Below, in pieces: positions 47,625 to 60,149 of a DNA stretch of 64,000 nt; position 1 is the first letter of the stretch, and each line of letters begins with the position of its first letter. The stretch spans positions 55,355,318-55,419,317 of the forward strand of contig NW_026262593.1 of the NCBI RefSeq assembly GCF_021869535.1, written 5' to 3'. This DNA comes from Mytilus californianus (Eukaryota > Mollusca > Bivalvia > Mytilida > Mytilidae). The notes beneath the pieces are model-generated. The model was not told the DNA's origin. It saw only the letters and a list, made by a program, of their open reading frames with translations, and searched no databases. A program made the position numbers and the translations under genes.

Positions 47625-47943
47625 TGCCTGTACAAAGTCAGGAATATGACAGTTGTTTTCCATTTGTTTGATGACTTTGGGCGATAAAGTCTAACGATTG
47701 ATTTTAGTAAGTTTTTATGGACTTTCCCCCTTTTCAAATTTATCTTACATTTCGGTATTTTTATTACTTTATTATAAATGTTTTGCCTGTACCAAGTCAG
47801 GAATATAACAGTTGTTTTCCATTTGTTTGATGACTTTGTGTAGTAAAGTCTAACGATTGATTTTAGTAAGTTTTTATGGACTTTCCCCTTTTCAAATTTA
47901 TCTTACAGTTCGGTATTTTTATTACTTGATTATGAATGTTTTG
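47625..47943 (+). repeat. Two tandem units of 160 bp in the tail of the family 2 element
   Basis: Units start at 47625 and 47785 with 'gcctgtac(a/c)aagtcaggaat' and share 'gttttccatttgtttgatga' and 'taacgattgattttagtaag'. They are nearly identical. Confidence 0.9.
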
Positions 47944-49620
47944 CAAATGTTTTTATAGATGTAACTTCATTATGAATGCGGATATCCAAATGTGAAAGCC
48001 AAGGATGTATATCTATCTATACATGTGAAGAGGTATATGATAAACTGTGCGTTTAGAGTGTCCGTGAACTCTCATTATTTGATATTTGAAGACCTGACAA
48101 GATGAAAAACAACTATAAAGCGCCTTTTCTGAATAATTCAATCTTACTTTATGTTTACATACTGAAAAGACGATGCTATATAATGGTTCCCTGTTCTGTA
48201 TTATTGTTAACTTCAATAAAAGTTTTAATTTGTTCGAAATTGAGTAAAATAGGTGGAGTGAACCATTTCATATCATCCACCATCATAATGCATACTAACC
48301 CAGCAACTTAAGGCTTTCTCTTGTTTTATAAATTAAATTAATGCATTTCATTATCAATGGTACAATATATAACTAATTTACCCACTCTAAACTAACTTTA
48401 GCCGTGCAAAAATAAAAAAAAAAATGGTATCTAAAGAGTTTTTATTTTAAGCTGTAGTAGTTGACACTAACAAATTTCATGTATGAAGTAGGATTTCGAA
48501 CCTTATCATATACAGGGTTTCCTATCTATTATGGCCCACTTCATCCTAGACTTCGTCGTGTTGGCATGCAAGAGTGTAAAAGGTCGACTCACAGCATACA
48601 ATAGCAGCCACTTGAACTAAGGGACAGCTTCACCATTCAAGATAGGCCACAACAAAACAGCTATTGTTTCTAACAACGCTTCCAACATGAACAAGTCATT
48701 TTACATTTCCTTAGCTGGCTGAAAAGATGACAAAATTACAGCAAAAGTACGTGTTTTAGACACACTATCAATGCAGCATGAATTCTAGAGAGTGAGATGG
48801 ACTTCATATTGTCAATGCTAGATAGAACTTTAAACTCACGATAACTGTACCAGAAAAGAGGTTAAACAAGTAACACAAATGTCGGATTGCTGTTCTTGTA
48901 TGCAAATTCAAGTTACATTTGCTACCATTGATTAAGAAATTATAATCTAATGTTCTGCTTTATTCAGAATAACATCATATAGTAAACATTGTTCAACCTT
49001 GCTTCTGCCCAAACTGGCATGTCTTCATAACATGGTTTGAGATGGGCATGATAGACTACCTCGTTGCATAAGCTGTTGAGGATATCCTAGAAGAAACTTT
49101 ACTGTTGTTGGATTATTCCCCGAGGGCATCATTAACTTGGTAGCTTGATACAAAGAATACAAAGAACAAACCGACTAGGACGTCGCCCGGGTTACCAAGG
49201 TCCTATTCTTGTTTCTTGGAGTTCTTTATTTTTGTTGTTTTACTTTTTACACAACAGTACTGAGAATATATGTAATTATATAAGGACCAAGTCATGAAGA
49301 GCAAAATTGTTAAACTTATATACCAAGGATCCTATCTCATATTTAAGTCATTCGTGTGTCATGGTCACGTTTTTGTCTTCCTGTATTGTTCTTGAGATTT
49401 ATTCTTGATATCTCGTACATTTCACTAAAGTGTTGATATGTATCTTCTTCATTGTTATGGATTCTTTTGTATTGACTTCTGAACATTAAGTTTAGAGTGA
49501 TATTGACCACTCTTGTGATGTTCTTGTTGACAAAAGTTTGGACCATACGTCAACAGTCTTATTAGACCTTCTGATGACGAATGATATGCAGTTGTTCTGG
49601 TTTATGCGAATTTGAAATAA
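47944..49620. other. AT-rich stretch, nothing recognised
   Basis: No gene or repeat family was identified on either strand. A 67-codon - strand frame at 49343-49546 has no known motif. Confidence 0.4.
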
Positions 49621-50314
49621 ATCACAAACCGATTTCGAAATTATTTCATTCAGATTTATGTCAATAATAAGAGATGATCATATCGCTGTCTCTTATATTA
49701 AACCTATCGCATTGGCCAGCGGAAAGATACGTAACATATATATTATTGATATTAACAATGGACCAGAAAGCAATATAGAAAATGTATGGGAAGTTGGATG
49801 CATGACTTACTACTATGGACTGTTGTTTGTTGTCATCGATGGAAGAAAGATAACTGTGATGAATCTGACAGGAAAAATTGTCAGGTGGTTTCCTTGTCCT
49901 TCATTAAATATCAGTAATATTTCATCTGCTCAAAATTTGCTGTACCTGACTGATACAGGTATAAACAAATTATTCTGCTGTGATTTGTTTGGGAGACTCA
50001 AATAGGAGTTCAAATGTGACAGCATGAAGATGCCATAAAGTATTACAGTAGATCGAAGTCACAACGTGTACGTGACCGGTGACCGTTCCAAGAATGTCAT
50101 AATTATATCCCCCGACGGACAAAACTTTACGGAACTTCTACCTAAAGACATTGGTGTTTTGTTTCCTTTTATGGTACGATATGATACAGCAAACGACCAT
50201 CTAATAGCGTACAATTTCTGCCTTGGCGATGCATTTATACTTGATATAAAAATACTGGAGCCTGTGAAGACAATATGTAAAACAAAAGATGCAATTACCT
50301 TGCAATGTGCATGA
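49620..50314 (+). pseudogene. TRIM/NHL-type beta-propeller fragment with two in-frame stops
   Basis: One frame runs from about 49620 to TGA at 50312-50314 with the look of the C-terminal propeller of bivalve TRIM2/TRIM71-like proteins: IRNIYIIDINN, LLFVVIDGRKITVMNLTGKIVRWFP, LLYLTDTGINKLFCCDLFGRLK, then NVYVTGDRSKNVIIISPDGQNFTELL. TAG at 50003-50005 and TAA at 50036-50038 interrupt the frame between blades, although the text on both sides, including the linker, continues in the same frame. RING, B-box and coiled-coil parts are not present upstream. It is best seen as a decayed copy of a family that is expanded in bivalves. The family call rests on recall of blade motifs. Confidence 0.7.
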
Positions 50315-51680
50315 TATCCAGTTCGTTACATTAGATCCGTCATTATGATAGGTTTTTTTTTATATTGCCGTTTTTGTTAACAGAAATAAGTTTTTATATT
50401 AACTTGTAGTCTGAACGATTTCAAAGTAAGTTGGCAAAACCTTTAAAAATCTTGATTACATATTAATCAATCACAATGTGAATGCCATGACCAAGATTTT
50501 ACCATAGCAGTTTTACATTCTTATTTTTGAAAGTTGTAGGCCTCTAAGTGAATTTATGTTCTTTGTATTGTATTTTTTTATGTCTTCACATTGACTGTAG
50601 CTTTCTTGTGGTTTTTTTTCTGAACTTGCACGCATTTCTATATTCTATCACAATCAATGAATGATTAATTATTGCAGAAAAGAAAAATGTCCATGTATAC
50701 AATCAATAGACAGATAAAAAAGAAACACGCATTTGATAATTTGCAAATAATTGAATATATATATTTAGATGAAATTATGTATATAAATAAATAATGCTTT
50801 AGACAATGGATTAATTTTATTAATCTGGATAATATCGGATATATCAAAAAGAAGGTGAAGGATATAACTGTTCGTCATTTTGACCGGTTGGATGAAAGTC
50901 ATTAAATTTAAATTGAAAACAAAAAAAAAAAATTTATGAAAAACATTGATGTTGAAATGAATGTCATAGAAGCAGCATCCCGATTGCTTACAAAATCCCA
51001 ACCAAGTCATATACAGGTCAACATACACAGCTTTATCTTCCACCGTATAGATATAAGGTGTGAATCAATGAAACAGGGACAATAAAAATTGACGATCTAC
51101 ACAAAATATCATGGCGGAGTAAATAGAAATAAAAACAGAATAAAAGATATGAAAACAGGAAAATTACCTGACGAAATAGTTGGCCCCCATTATCATGATT
51201 GCTGATTAGTGTCGTTATGTTAGTGTTGTTTGTTTGTTATAATTTTGTGTATGCATAACTTTTAGTTTTATTTAGTTTTATTAAACAGTATTTACCATAT
51301 GTTGTTTGGATACAATAGAATATATCACAGTGATTGAAATGTTTGTTTCCACTTGCTCTTGATATATATTTCCTTTTCGTATTAACAGTAAAATCAATTA
51401 TGACATAAGTTGTATCAATTAATGGAGTTAGAAAAATATTACTTACAATTAATTCATGCAGATTTTGTTGGTATGTTTGTGTTTTTTAATTTCTTGTTTA
51501 CGTCACATGATAGATTTTGTAAGATTTGGTCGTTTCTCTGATATCTAAAAGAAAATTTTCAAATCACTCCTTTTCGTGTTAAAGTATTTAAGCAGACAAT
51601 ATTTATCTTCTGTTCACACATTATTTCCGTATTAAAACAATCCCGCCCTTACAATTATATTATAACGATATAAATACAAA
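50315..51680. other. AT-rich stretch, nothing recognised
   Basis: No gene or recognisable repeat. Only T-rich and A-rich runs and short chance frames. Confidence 0.45.
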
Positions 51681-51682
51681 TA

Positions 51683-52598
51683 CAGTCGACTCTCGTTATC
51701 TCGAAGTCAGTCGGACCAGAGAAATATTTCGAGATACCCGTTGTACACAACTCTTGCTTAGCTTGGTAAGGCTAAAATAAATCCGGATTAATATGGATAG
51801 GGGATCGATCTTCTGGTCTCATATCGTTGTATTTGTATGTTACGGTCTTTTATTATTATAGTAACATTTGACGTTTTCTTCTCTTATTTATGTTTTTGTA
51901 CAGTTATATTTTTTACTGTGGTTTTTAGCCGAGAGAGTAATTTCCAATCGATCTTAGCGTTATTAAAGTTTCAAAATTGTTCATTCTTTTATACTAGAGA
52001 TTTTAGAAAATTTAGATTTTTTTTCGATTTCTTTCATTTCAATCTTTTTCTGCAAGAAAAAGTCCAAAATGATTAAAGAAGCCGATTGAGTATATTTGAG
52101 TTGATCACCAACTGAAGTTTTAATTCCGACTTTTTACACAACCAAGCTCAGTAGTGTTTGATTACGGTTTATTATTTTTAAAACATTTTAAATAATTGTT
52201 CATGAACTATAACAATTAATGTATCACTAATTATTTATAATGGTGATCAAAGATAAGCTTAGGTAAACACTCGTGGAAAATAAATGTCATAAATTGATAC
52301 AGTGGTAGGTGACCGGAAATTTAATTACACGTGTATTGTCAACTCTTCAATCCATTTAAATCTCCGAGGTCATGATTAAACATATTTGTATTAGTTCGAG
52401 ATAATGAATTTGAATGCTTTTGATAACCTTGGGACCGTAAATTTAGTTCGAGTAAACCGAAATTTCGACTCATCCAATTTCGACTCACCAGGAGTCGAAA
52501 TACATATATTTATGTGGAATTTAGTTCGGGACTACGAGAAAACTTCGACTCATGCGAAATTTCGAGTTAACCAAGTTTGAGACAACGAGAATTGACTA
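51683..52598. mobile_element. Non-autonomous Tc1/mariner element (pogo/Tigger-like ends), 916 bp
   Basis: The left end is CAGTCGACTCTCGTTATCTC, and the right end (reverse complement) is TAGTCAATTCTCGTTGTCTC. TA flanks both sides (51681-51682, 52599-52600). Such ends are typical of the Tigger group. Several sub-terminal copies of 'ttcgagataa' and 'ttcgactca' type occur near the right end. No transposase frame was found. Confidence 0.8.
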
Positions 52599-52599
52599 T

Positions 52600-53838
52600 A
52601 GTTTTTGTATTTAAGGAAATCCACGTGTAAGACTAACAAAAATTTCTAATATTATGTCAACATCCTCTCCCCAACTGTGTGACAAATGTATAATAAAACG
52701 CAATCAAAGGTTTCAAAGTTTAACAGATAAATAAACATTATGAAACTTCTCTCGCCCATATTTTGCAACAAACATGCACGGGAATACCACAGGAATAAAG
52801 CTTGTTTTGATTTAAAAGTGACCAATATGTTTGCGTTAAATTTAAAGTACACTTGTGATAACTATGTGAATAACAGATCTTCGATGATTTCTTTTCCAAA
52901 CGACGTAACATGGCAAAGTACATGTATAGTCGATTTGATAATCTGATCATAGCCGGAAATTGTTGTTCCATACATGGAAGAAACCGCGGACGGGACTCAT
53001 CTTTGGTTGGCTTATTAAGTCAATAAACATCTCTATTAGATATACAATATATTAAATAAATATAAGAAATAAGTAAACAGAATGGATCGTGTGTACTTTT
53101 GTGCATTTGTCAGTTGACTTCTTCGCACTGAACACTACGACTCTGCATAGTTCACCAGTCTATTAAATAAATTATACTTATATTTTTTGTGTGTAACGAT
53201 TATAATGATAGATGATTGTCAAATGGCAAGTTTAATGCATATTCAGGAAAAGAACATGTTAATGTAATATGAATATAAACCCTACTTTGTACTAAACCGA
53301 CACGCTTGACTTGATTTTGTATGTGCTATTTCATAATGTAACAGTCACCAAATCCGCAGACACATAATCTGACTCTGTGTTGTCGTGGACATGTCATGTG
53401 ATAAGCGAAGAAGCAACACACACCAATTTTCAAGTCTCCAGTTTGACCTGCTCCCGGATTAAATGAGCGACCTACCACATTCGACGCATGCTTGCTACCA
53501 AAAGACTCCCGACAGGGAAACGACGGTAGAACAAGAAACCGAGATAGCTCCATGTTAGAAGATTTAAAAATGAAATACCTCGTGCGTTCTTTTTGGGATC
53601 AAAAAGTTTTGGATATCCATATAAAAGTATTCCCTTTTTACATTCATATGATTATATCGTAAAGGTATTATGAGGAGAATCATTGAATGTTAGACTGTCG
53701 AGTTTAGCCTCACGGAGATAGAAAATTAATGCATAAAAACCAAGATCAACAACAACATGACACAATAAAGTAAATTCTTCAGATTCGTTGTTCCATATTA
53801 AATCAGTGGTGACAAATAAAAAATATGAAATAACGATT
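52600..53838. other. Stretch without a recognised gene
   Basis: The longest candidate is a - strand ATG frame at 53326-53553 (75 codons, Cys-rich end, in GC-richer DNA). I recognise no domain in it and do not call it. Confidence 0.4.
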
Positions 53839-54569
53839 TTAAGGTAGCACAATACAAAGATTTTATACCTCCAACTCCCCAGTTTTAAAATGATGTAACT
53901 TTCTTTATAATGCTTGAAAATTTATAAAAGTGGTATTTATGGATAGCTAACAGATTACTCTTTCAAATTAATGCAATGTTAGTATTATACAACAATTATG
54001 TAATTAATTATAATTTTAACTGTGTCTACAAAATTTTACAAGAAATTTCCACTTTCAATTGAAATTAGCTTCTTCATGGATACCCCGAGAGGGTTGATTT
54101 TATAATATGTTGTTCCTAGAGCCATTATCTACAAAAGGGTGTCTCAGATTTTGGATAGAATGTATAGATCAAATGTTACACCTAATCAAATAATCTCTAC
54201 TTTTATGTGGTAAGGATGTTTCCACTAATTACAGATTTATGAGAGAATGGAATACAATAGCGAGGATTTGAGACACCCTTTTGTAGCTCCTGCTGTGTTG
54301 ATTAAGATAACGTTAAAATTTCTTGTGTAGTTATAGAGATGTCAGAGCTAAATTCATTCAAGTGAACTGACCACGATTTTACCATTAATTGCATAATAAT
54401 TGATTACATAATGATTGCATAACAAAAATATTGCATTCATTTAAAAGATTAATCTTTTATCTATCTATATATACCTCTTTTATTAATTTGTATGCAGTCA
54501 TAAGAAAGTAACATCATTTTAAAGGTTGGAGATTGGAAGTAAATAAATCTTTGTATTGTGCTACCTTAA
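53839..54569. mobile_element. TTAA-flanked element with inverted ends of about 60 bp
   Basis: It starts TTAA-GGTAGCACAATACAAAG and ends CTTTGTATTGTGCTACC-TTAA. Complementarity continues inward ('cctccaact' ... 'ggttggag'; 'aaaatgatgtaactttct' ... 'agaaagtaacatcatttt'). It is 731 bp and non-coding. The TTAA target again suggests piggyBac-type mobilisation (inference). Confidence 0.85.
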
Positions 54570-54689
54570 TCCGTTATCACAGAATTTTTAAATTCATGAT
54601 TTCAAATTCAAATATGTTTTGCGAGGTCCTCAATGAGCCTGCGTTTAGGTTGCTGCCAGTAATATAAGTTTTTGTATTAATTGTTTTGT

Positions 54690-54815
54690 CAAAGAGGCCG
54701 TTTGAATTTGTTCATTTTCGGGCCGCATAGTGACGTTTAGTTGCTTACATCTATTTCATTTGGAAAGTTTTCTAATAAACATTCATACCATACCACATCT
54801 CCTTGGTTTTGAATT
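54690..54815 (+). repeat. Penelope-type tail fragment
   Basis: The sequence 'aggccgtttgaatttgttca' to 'attcataccataccacatct' is the terminal part of the tail family. Confidence 0.55.
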
Positions 54816-55074
54816 TAATATAACAATTGTTTCTTGTCAGGTACCTAATAAGTAATGTTAACTGCGAATTTGTTTTTACCCAGAAGTTTATTTTAGTTGT
54901 TGGCTATTTGTGTAAGAATTCCATAGAGTGTCTGTTTTATTTAAGCCGCATATGTTGTAGAACATATATTTGGATCTTTGCTTAATATAGGCTTCCCTAT
55001 AAAATAGGGAAAAACATAAAGAATTTAATTTTAATAAATCATTATATGTCTGATCAACTAGGAAAAACATGGTA

Positions 55075-55290
55075 AATAAAGACAACAGTAGTATACTGCT
55101 GTTCAATAGTCATAAATCGATTTAACTGAAACAAATCCGAAGTCACAAACCAAAACCGAGGGAAACGCATCAACTATAAGAGAAAACAACGGAACAACAG
55201 AAAATTCATTTATTTATCATGCAAATGAAAGAGTTGTGAAGTATTTGTCAAAAATCAATTTAAACACAAACGCCAATAGACGGGTAAAGT
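55075..55290 (-). repeat. Reverse-oriented dispersed repeat (same as 27.54 kb)
   Basis: The sequence 'gacaacagtagtatactgct' and 'aaaccgagggaaacgcatca' matches 27545-27660 closely. Confidence 0.65.
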
Positions 55291-55544
55291 TCAACATAAG
55301 GTCCTCAACAATAGACAATACATAGTGTCTAGATATCTATATCGCTGCGATAATGGAAAAGGTGAAAATAATTTTAATATAGACTATCGTAGATTTTCAT
55401 TCAACACCATAAAGTACAAACATAGTAAGATATAACTTCAGTTTACGAATAAATCATGGGAGAGTGGTAAACAAGTTTATAAGCACTTAACACATTTAAT
55501 CTGCATTATCGAAATGGCGGAAGGTACCTGACGTATATAGAAGT

Positions 55545-55681
55545 ACTTGCTTCCACAAGATTTCCAAGAGGTGAATTTGAAATCATCCCTTCGTAAATTT
55601 TACGGACGCCATCAGGTGTTGGTTGACCGTTATGGGATATCTGTTTCACAGATGACAACGGATATGTTCCAATTGTCGTAA
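55545..55681 (+). pseudogene. C-terminus of a family 2 Penelope-like reverse transcriptase
   Basis: The frame ending at TAA (55679-55681) reads FQEVNLKSSLRKFYGRHQVL then DRYGISVSQMTTDMFQLS, which I recognise as the C-terminal end of the family whose YIDD part lies at 47.05-47.37 kb. No other RT parts are adjacent. Two - strand frames over this region are shadows. Confidence 0.65.
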
Positions 55682-56340
55682 AAACCAATCCCGTCCCTTT
55701 TTCCACGAATATGACCTACCAAATTAGACTTATCATTATTGTGTACATACATGAGCAACACGACGGGTGCCACATGTGGAGCCGGATCTGCCTCCCCTTC
55801 CGGAGCACATGAGATCACCCTCAGTTTTCTTTTTATGTCGTTGTTTATGTACTGTTGTTTGTCCGTTGGACTTTTTATTATTAGCCATGGCGGTGTCAGT
55901 TTATTTTTGACTTATGAGTTTGAATGTCCCTTTGGAATCTTTCGCCTATCTTTTTCAGCAACTGCAAATTATCTTATTTCGGTGCTTTGTTTCAATTGTT
56001 TCTATGTTGGTTATTTAAGTGACTTGTACCGATATTTTGAGATAAAACAATTGCTGCTGATCTTTACAGTTTGTTTTTATGGTGTGTTGTTACACCACTG
56101 TCCAATGGGAAGGGGAGGGTTGGGCGCCCATAAAATGTTTTACCCCGCAACATCCTGTATGTGCCTGTAGTTCAGTGGTTGTCATAGGTTCATGTCTGTG
56201 ATATTTATTTTACGTAAATTGTTTTGCTATAAATTAGGCCGTTTGTTTTCTCGTTTGAAGAAATCAACTTTTTCATGTTGAGGCCTTTTATATCCGACTA
56301 TACGGTATGGACTTTTCTCATTGTTGTAGGCGATATGAAG
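55682..56340 (+). repeat. 3' tail of the family 2 element, followed by the shared tail
   Basis: The sequence 'acgggtgccacatgtggagc', 'cttccggagcacatgagatc', 'ttagccatggcggtgtcag' and 'tgaatgtccctttgg' then runs into the common tail ('gtatgtgcctgtagttcagt', 'cgactatacggtatgg'). The 143-codon frame at 55739-56170 lies wholly in this tail and is not a gene. Confidence 0.65.
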
Positions 56341-56681
56341 GCTTTATGGCAACTGAAATTGCGAAAATAATAAAATCCTTCCATCCATTCTCATGTACGT
56401 TAATTTTATTGATTATACATGGAACTGTATTGGAGCATTTAAAGACAACTCTGGACATTATGTTTAGAACGTGTTCTCACATGTTTGATTATATATCAAG
56501 TGTTGGGTTTTAGCTGAGCGCAGTTTATAAATTTATCGATACAAAAGCAAAATCATTTCGTGCTTACGACGTTTCCCGGTGAATTTCTAACTTAGTTTGC
56601 CGAAGTCGTGTTTTAACTTTTGAACTGACACACAGGGTTTGACTTTTGATTGGTGGCGGTTAACGCTCATTAGCAACTAGA

Positions 56682-56960
56682 ATGCATATTCAAGAATTTT
56701 CTAAATATACTGCCGAAATTTACTCAAAGGAACTAACTTTAAATAAATCAAATATAAACAGTAATAACTGTGCTTTCCTAGACTTAAATATTTCAGTTTT
56801 ACACGGGATCCTCTACACTGAAATTTACGACAAAAGGGACAATTTTTCGTTCTCTAATGTTAATTTACCTTTTTTGGACGGTGTTGTTCCTTGACACCAT
56901 CTAACGATGTTTCTAAATCATATCTCGTTCGCTATTCCCGTTTCTGTTTTGGATTGAATG
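56682..56960 (+). pseudogene. Family 1 Penelope-like reverse transcriptase fragment
   Basis: The reading FSKYTAEIYSKELTLNKSN, then FLDLNISV, IYDKRDNFSF and LPFLDGVVP nearly matches 31.37-31.58 kb. It is truncated at the 5' side (no YLDD box) and breaks at about 56894; weak matches continue to 57030. The tail 57060-57810 follows as in the other copy. Confidence 0.75.
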
Positions 56961-57059
56961 AACGTAACCTATGTATTACTGGTAAATTATTCAGTCAGGG
57001 ATTTCGTTACCACAAATTACTTACAACTTTGACTATTATATATGTTAAGTGGTATTAAT

Positions 57060-57815
57060 ATGGATTTTGTGACCAGAAAATTAAAATCAAACTAAATATT
57101 ATTTTTATATTCATATGCACATACATGGCTCTACAATCTGTCGATACCTGTATCTTGGCATTGAACAAGGTCATGTTTTTCTCTGACTGTAAACGATTTC
57201 TTTAAACTAAAACCCTTAGTTGTTGGATGTGTAATGATTTATATTTTAGTCTTAGATGCATGATTTTTTTATTAGTTGTTATTGGCTTTGAACAAGTTGT
57301 CAGTAACTGCGAGTACTCTCAGATCTGTACTTCGTGTTTTTTTTTTTGTTGTTGTTGTGGGGATGTATAAGCACCCTGCCACGTCCGGTCTGTGCTTTGT
57401 TTTTGTTAGATGTATTTCTGCTTGGCATACATCTGATGAGTTAAGCTTTTTAGAAAATTTATATAGTTTGTTCTTATGTTGTACTGTTGCACCACTATCC
57501 ACGGTTAGGGGAGGGTTGGCGCCGTCAAACTAGTTTAACACCGCCACATTCTGTATGTGCCTGTCCCAAGTCAGTAGCTTGTTATTCAGTGGATGTCGTT
57601 TGCTGCTGTATATGATATTGTTTTTCGTTCATTATTTTCTACATAAATGAGGCCGTTAGTTTTCTCGTTTGAATTACTTCACATTTGTCATTTTCGGGCC
57701 TTTTTTAGCTGATTTTACTGATTGTTGAAGGCCATATGGTGATCTTGAGTTGTTAATTTCTATGTCATTTGGTCTCTTGTGTAGAGTTGTGTCATTGGCA
57801 ATCATACCATTATTT
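57060..57815 (+). repeat. 3' tail of the family 1 element, second copy
   Basis: It is collinear with 31.95-32.65 kb ('aatctgtcgatacctgta', 'gagtactctcagatctgtac', 'cacattctgtatgtgcctgt') and runs on to the 'ggcaatcataccat' terminus. Confidence 0.75.
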
Positions 57816-58665
57816 TTCTAATGAGGAATAGAACATGCTAGTTTTAAGTGATTATGAAAACTGTTTTGAACTAGATGGAAACGCCAAGTCGTATTTTTAA
57901 CGTGCGTGTGTTTTAACAGGATAGAAGCACATATCACCCTACATTGAACCTGCTTGGGCACATTATTCTAAGTCCGAGCGGACCACTAAATGATTTTACC
58001 CCTAAATGTCGCTTGGAATAGAGTACAAGCAGCAAATATCAATCTAAAAGTATTTTGTTTGAACTAGTCGGTGATTAATGCCACACAAGTACGCTACGTC
58101 GAGACTGGTCTTTTAATATGATCAACCATGGTAGTGGGTATTAAGTGGAAACATATCATTTATGAAAAAGCGTTTAAGGAAAAAATAATACCTATAACAC
58201 ATATCGTATCATCATAATGAAACTGAAGCGAGAGGTAAAACTGGTAACTAGATGGTTCATCTGACAAACCTTTTATATCTAAATCAAAATCAAATCGAGA
58301 TAACAATTATCATTCATTTACAAAATTCCTCTTTAAAAAAAAACGATCTTTTGTTTAAATAGGCCCTCTCATTTCAGAGAAAGGGTTCATTTTAAAAATT
58401 AACCGTTGACGAAGATAGAATCCGAAAAAAGTTACACAGTAATGGTAATATTAGAAATTGACATAATCGGACACGTTAACTAAGCAGATACATAAGCTTA
58501 CAAATTTATAATCAACAATTTGACGTAAATTCTTATATTTGATAAATAACATACAAAAACGGATAACGCAATCACAAACAATTTCAAAAGAAAAAATCAA
58601 CAATGCATGGACTCGTTATAATGTATCAGCAGTTCGAGTGTATTTAGACAAGACGCAATCTAATT
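57816..58665. other. AT-rich stretch, nothing recognised
   Basis: No gene or repeat family was identified. Confidence 0.45.
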
Positions 58666-58667
58666 AA

Positions 58668-58795
58668 CCATCGAGGAGGGGGCGGTCAGGGTAGAGAGGG
58701 GCGGGAGAAAGGAGAGATGGTGCTGGAGAAAGGAGAAAAGGAGCAGGAGAAAGGAGAAAAAGGGCAGAAAAGGGAGACAAAAATTTATATAAAAA
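58668..58795. repeat. Purine minisatellite 1 (GGGAGAAAGG-type units)
   Basis: Purines are nearly continuous on the + strand, with repeated 'ggagaaaggagaaaag' text. It is preceded by 'atcgaggagggggcggtcag'. The reverse complement of that flank follows minisatellite 2 at about 62.12-62.14 kb. Confidence 0.8.
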
Positions 58796-58949
58796 TAAAA
58801 AAAAATTAGCCGCAAAACAATTATTTTATTAAATTAGTTAATAAAAAGCTTCACGAAAGTGCTTATTAATGTCATAGTAATGAAAACGACTTCATAAATA
58901 CTCCGAGCGTCGCCACTAATTCATTACGGACCATTACAATCTAGAATCA

Positions 58950-59064
58950 TGAAACTTGGTATAGGGTTTTGCAGTGAAGGTAACACTCTTTTTGTAGTTG
59001 ACTCTGGTTCCAAGAATGTCAGGATCATAACATCACTGTCAGCACTGAACAAATATGATAGATA
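58950..59064 (+). pseudogene. Possible NHL-type blade fragment
   Basis: A short frame (ATG at 58950, stop at 59064) reads LGIGFCSEGNTLFVVDSGSKNVRIITSLSALNKY, which resembles a single blade of bivalve NHL/propeller proteins. It is too short to be sure. No flanking exon was identified. Confidence 0.3.
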
Positions 59065-59401
59065 ATTTTATTTACTTCGTGTATAGGAAAAGTCACAGCT
59101 CGTTTTGCTAAGTTATGTTGTATAAAGAAGAAAGCGTGCTAAATTTTCGCAAAGACACAGTGATAGACGTACCAGTTGACACCGTGTTGGGAGTAATTGC
59201 ACCACCTTTGTTTTTTTCTTGGTTGTTACACTTAAGACGAAAACATTTATAACAGACTTACAAATTCAATGCAAACAGACAGCTTAACAGTCAGTGAAAA
59301 AGGTATTGGGGATTTTGAAGAATAAACAACACTTCTATCTTGTGAAAGGACAAGACTGGGACAAGCCATAAAAAAACCAAGACATTTGATCGATTTCTGT
59401 T

Positions 59402-59506
59402 ATATAGATACAATGGATAAAGCGTTGATTCTTGAAAAAGAAACCATGAGCCCGGAGGGCGAATGGTTTGTTTTTCATGAATCAACGCGTATCCATTGAA
59501 TCTATA
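59402..59506. repeat. Foldback, about 31-bp arms
   Basis: The left arm 'tagatacaatggataaagcg' pairs with the right arm 'cgcgtatccattgaatcta', extending through 'ttgattcttga'/'tcatgaatcaa'. The loop holds 'agcccggagggc'. It is imperfect, with a few mismatches. Confidence 0.75.
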
Positions 59507-60084
59507 ACTTAAACTATTGTTTTAATGTCTTTTCAAAATAAAAGCCTTTTTTTTATTAAGAAGGTATTGTAAGTGAGTTTAGATAACCATGCTATCGTGT
59601 CCAACGATGCATCAATAAATCTAAGGTCACAATTAATTGGTTAAAAAAATACAAATATAACACAACACGTCTGCATTTAAAGATCTTTATATTATCAGGC
59701 ATCTGAATATTATCCGTTTTTACGAAATATTCGAACTTATTACTAATTAAATTGAGAATGGAAATGGGGAATGTGTTAAAGAGACAACAACCCGACCAAA
59801 GAGCATATATGAAGTATATATAATGAGTATGTTACCAAAATTTCTAGCAAGAAGCCTAATTCTAGACGCATCACGATTTTCTCGCATAGGAATTTGCGAA
59901 TAACCATTTCTAAAATTATGTAGTAAAACAGATGAAATCATACTATATTTATAAAACACATATGGACAAATAGAATGTAATCATTTTCGTTTCAAATATG
60001 TGAAATAGCCAATAATAATCCAAAAATAAACGGTAAAACTCGCTATTATTACAAAAATATCCACAACAACATCCAAAACAAGAA

Positions 60085-60116
60085 CCCCCCCCCCCCCCCC
60101 CCCCCCCAAAAAAAAA
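60085..60116. repeat. C23-A9 homopolymer tract
   Basis: Low-complexity sequence; its length is uncertain in any assembly. Confidence 0.9.
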
Positions 60117-60149
60117 CCCCAAGAAAACTAAAGAATAGGGACAACAAAG

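Noticed and set aside
53326-53553. 75-codon ATG frame on the - strand in GC-richer DNA
   Set aside because: No recognised domain, no exon partners, and no second copy to test conservation.
55739-56170. 143-codon frame with hydrophobic segments
   Set aside because: It lies entirely in the tail of a Penelope-like element; other copies of the tail are non-coding.
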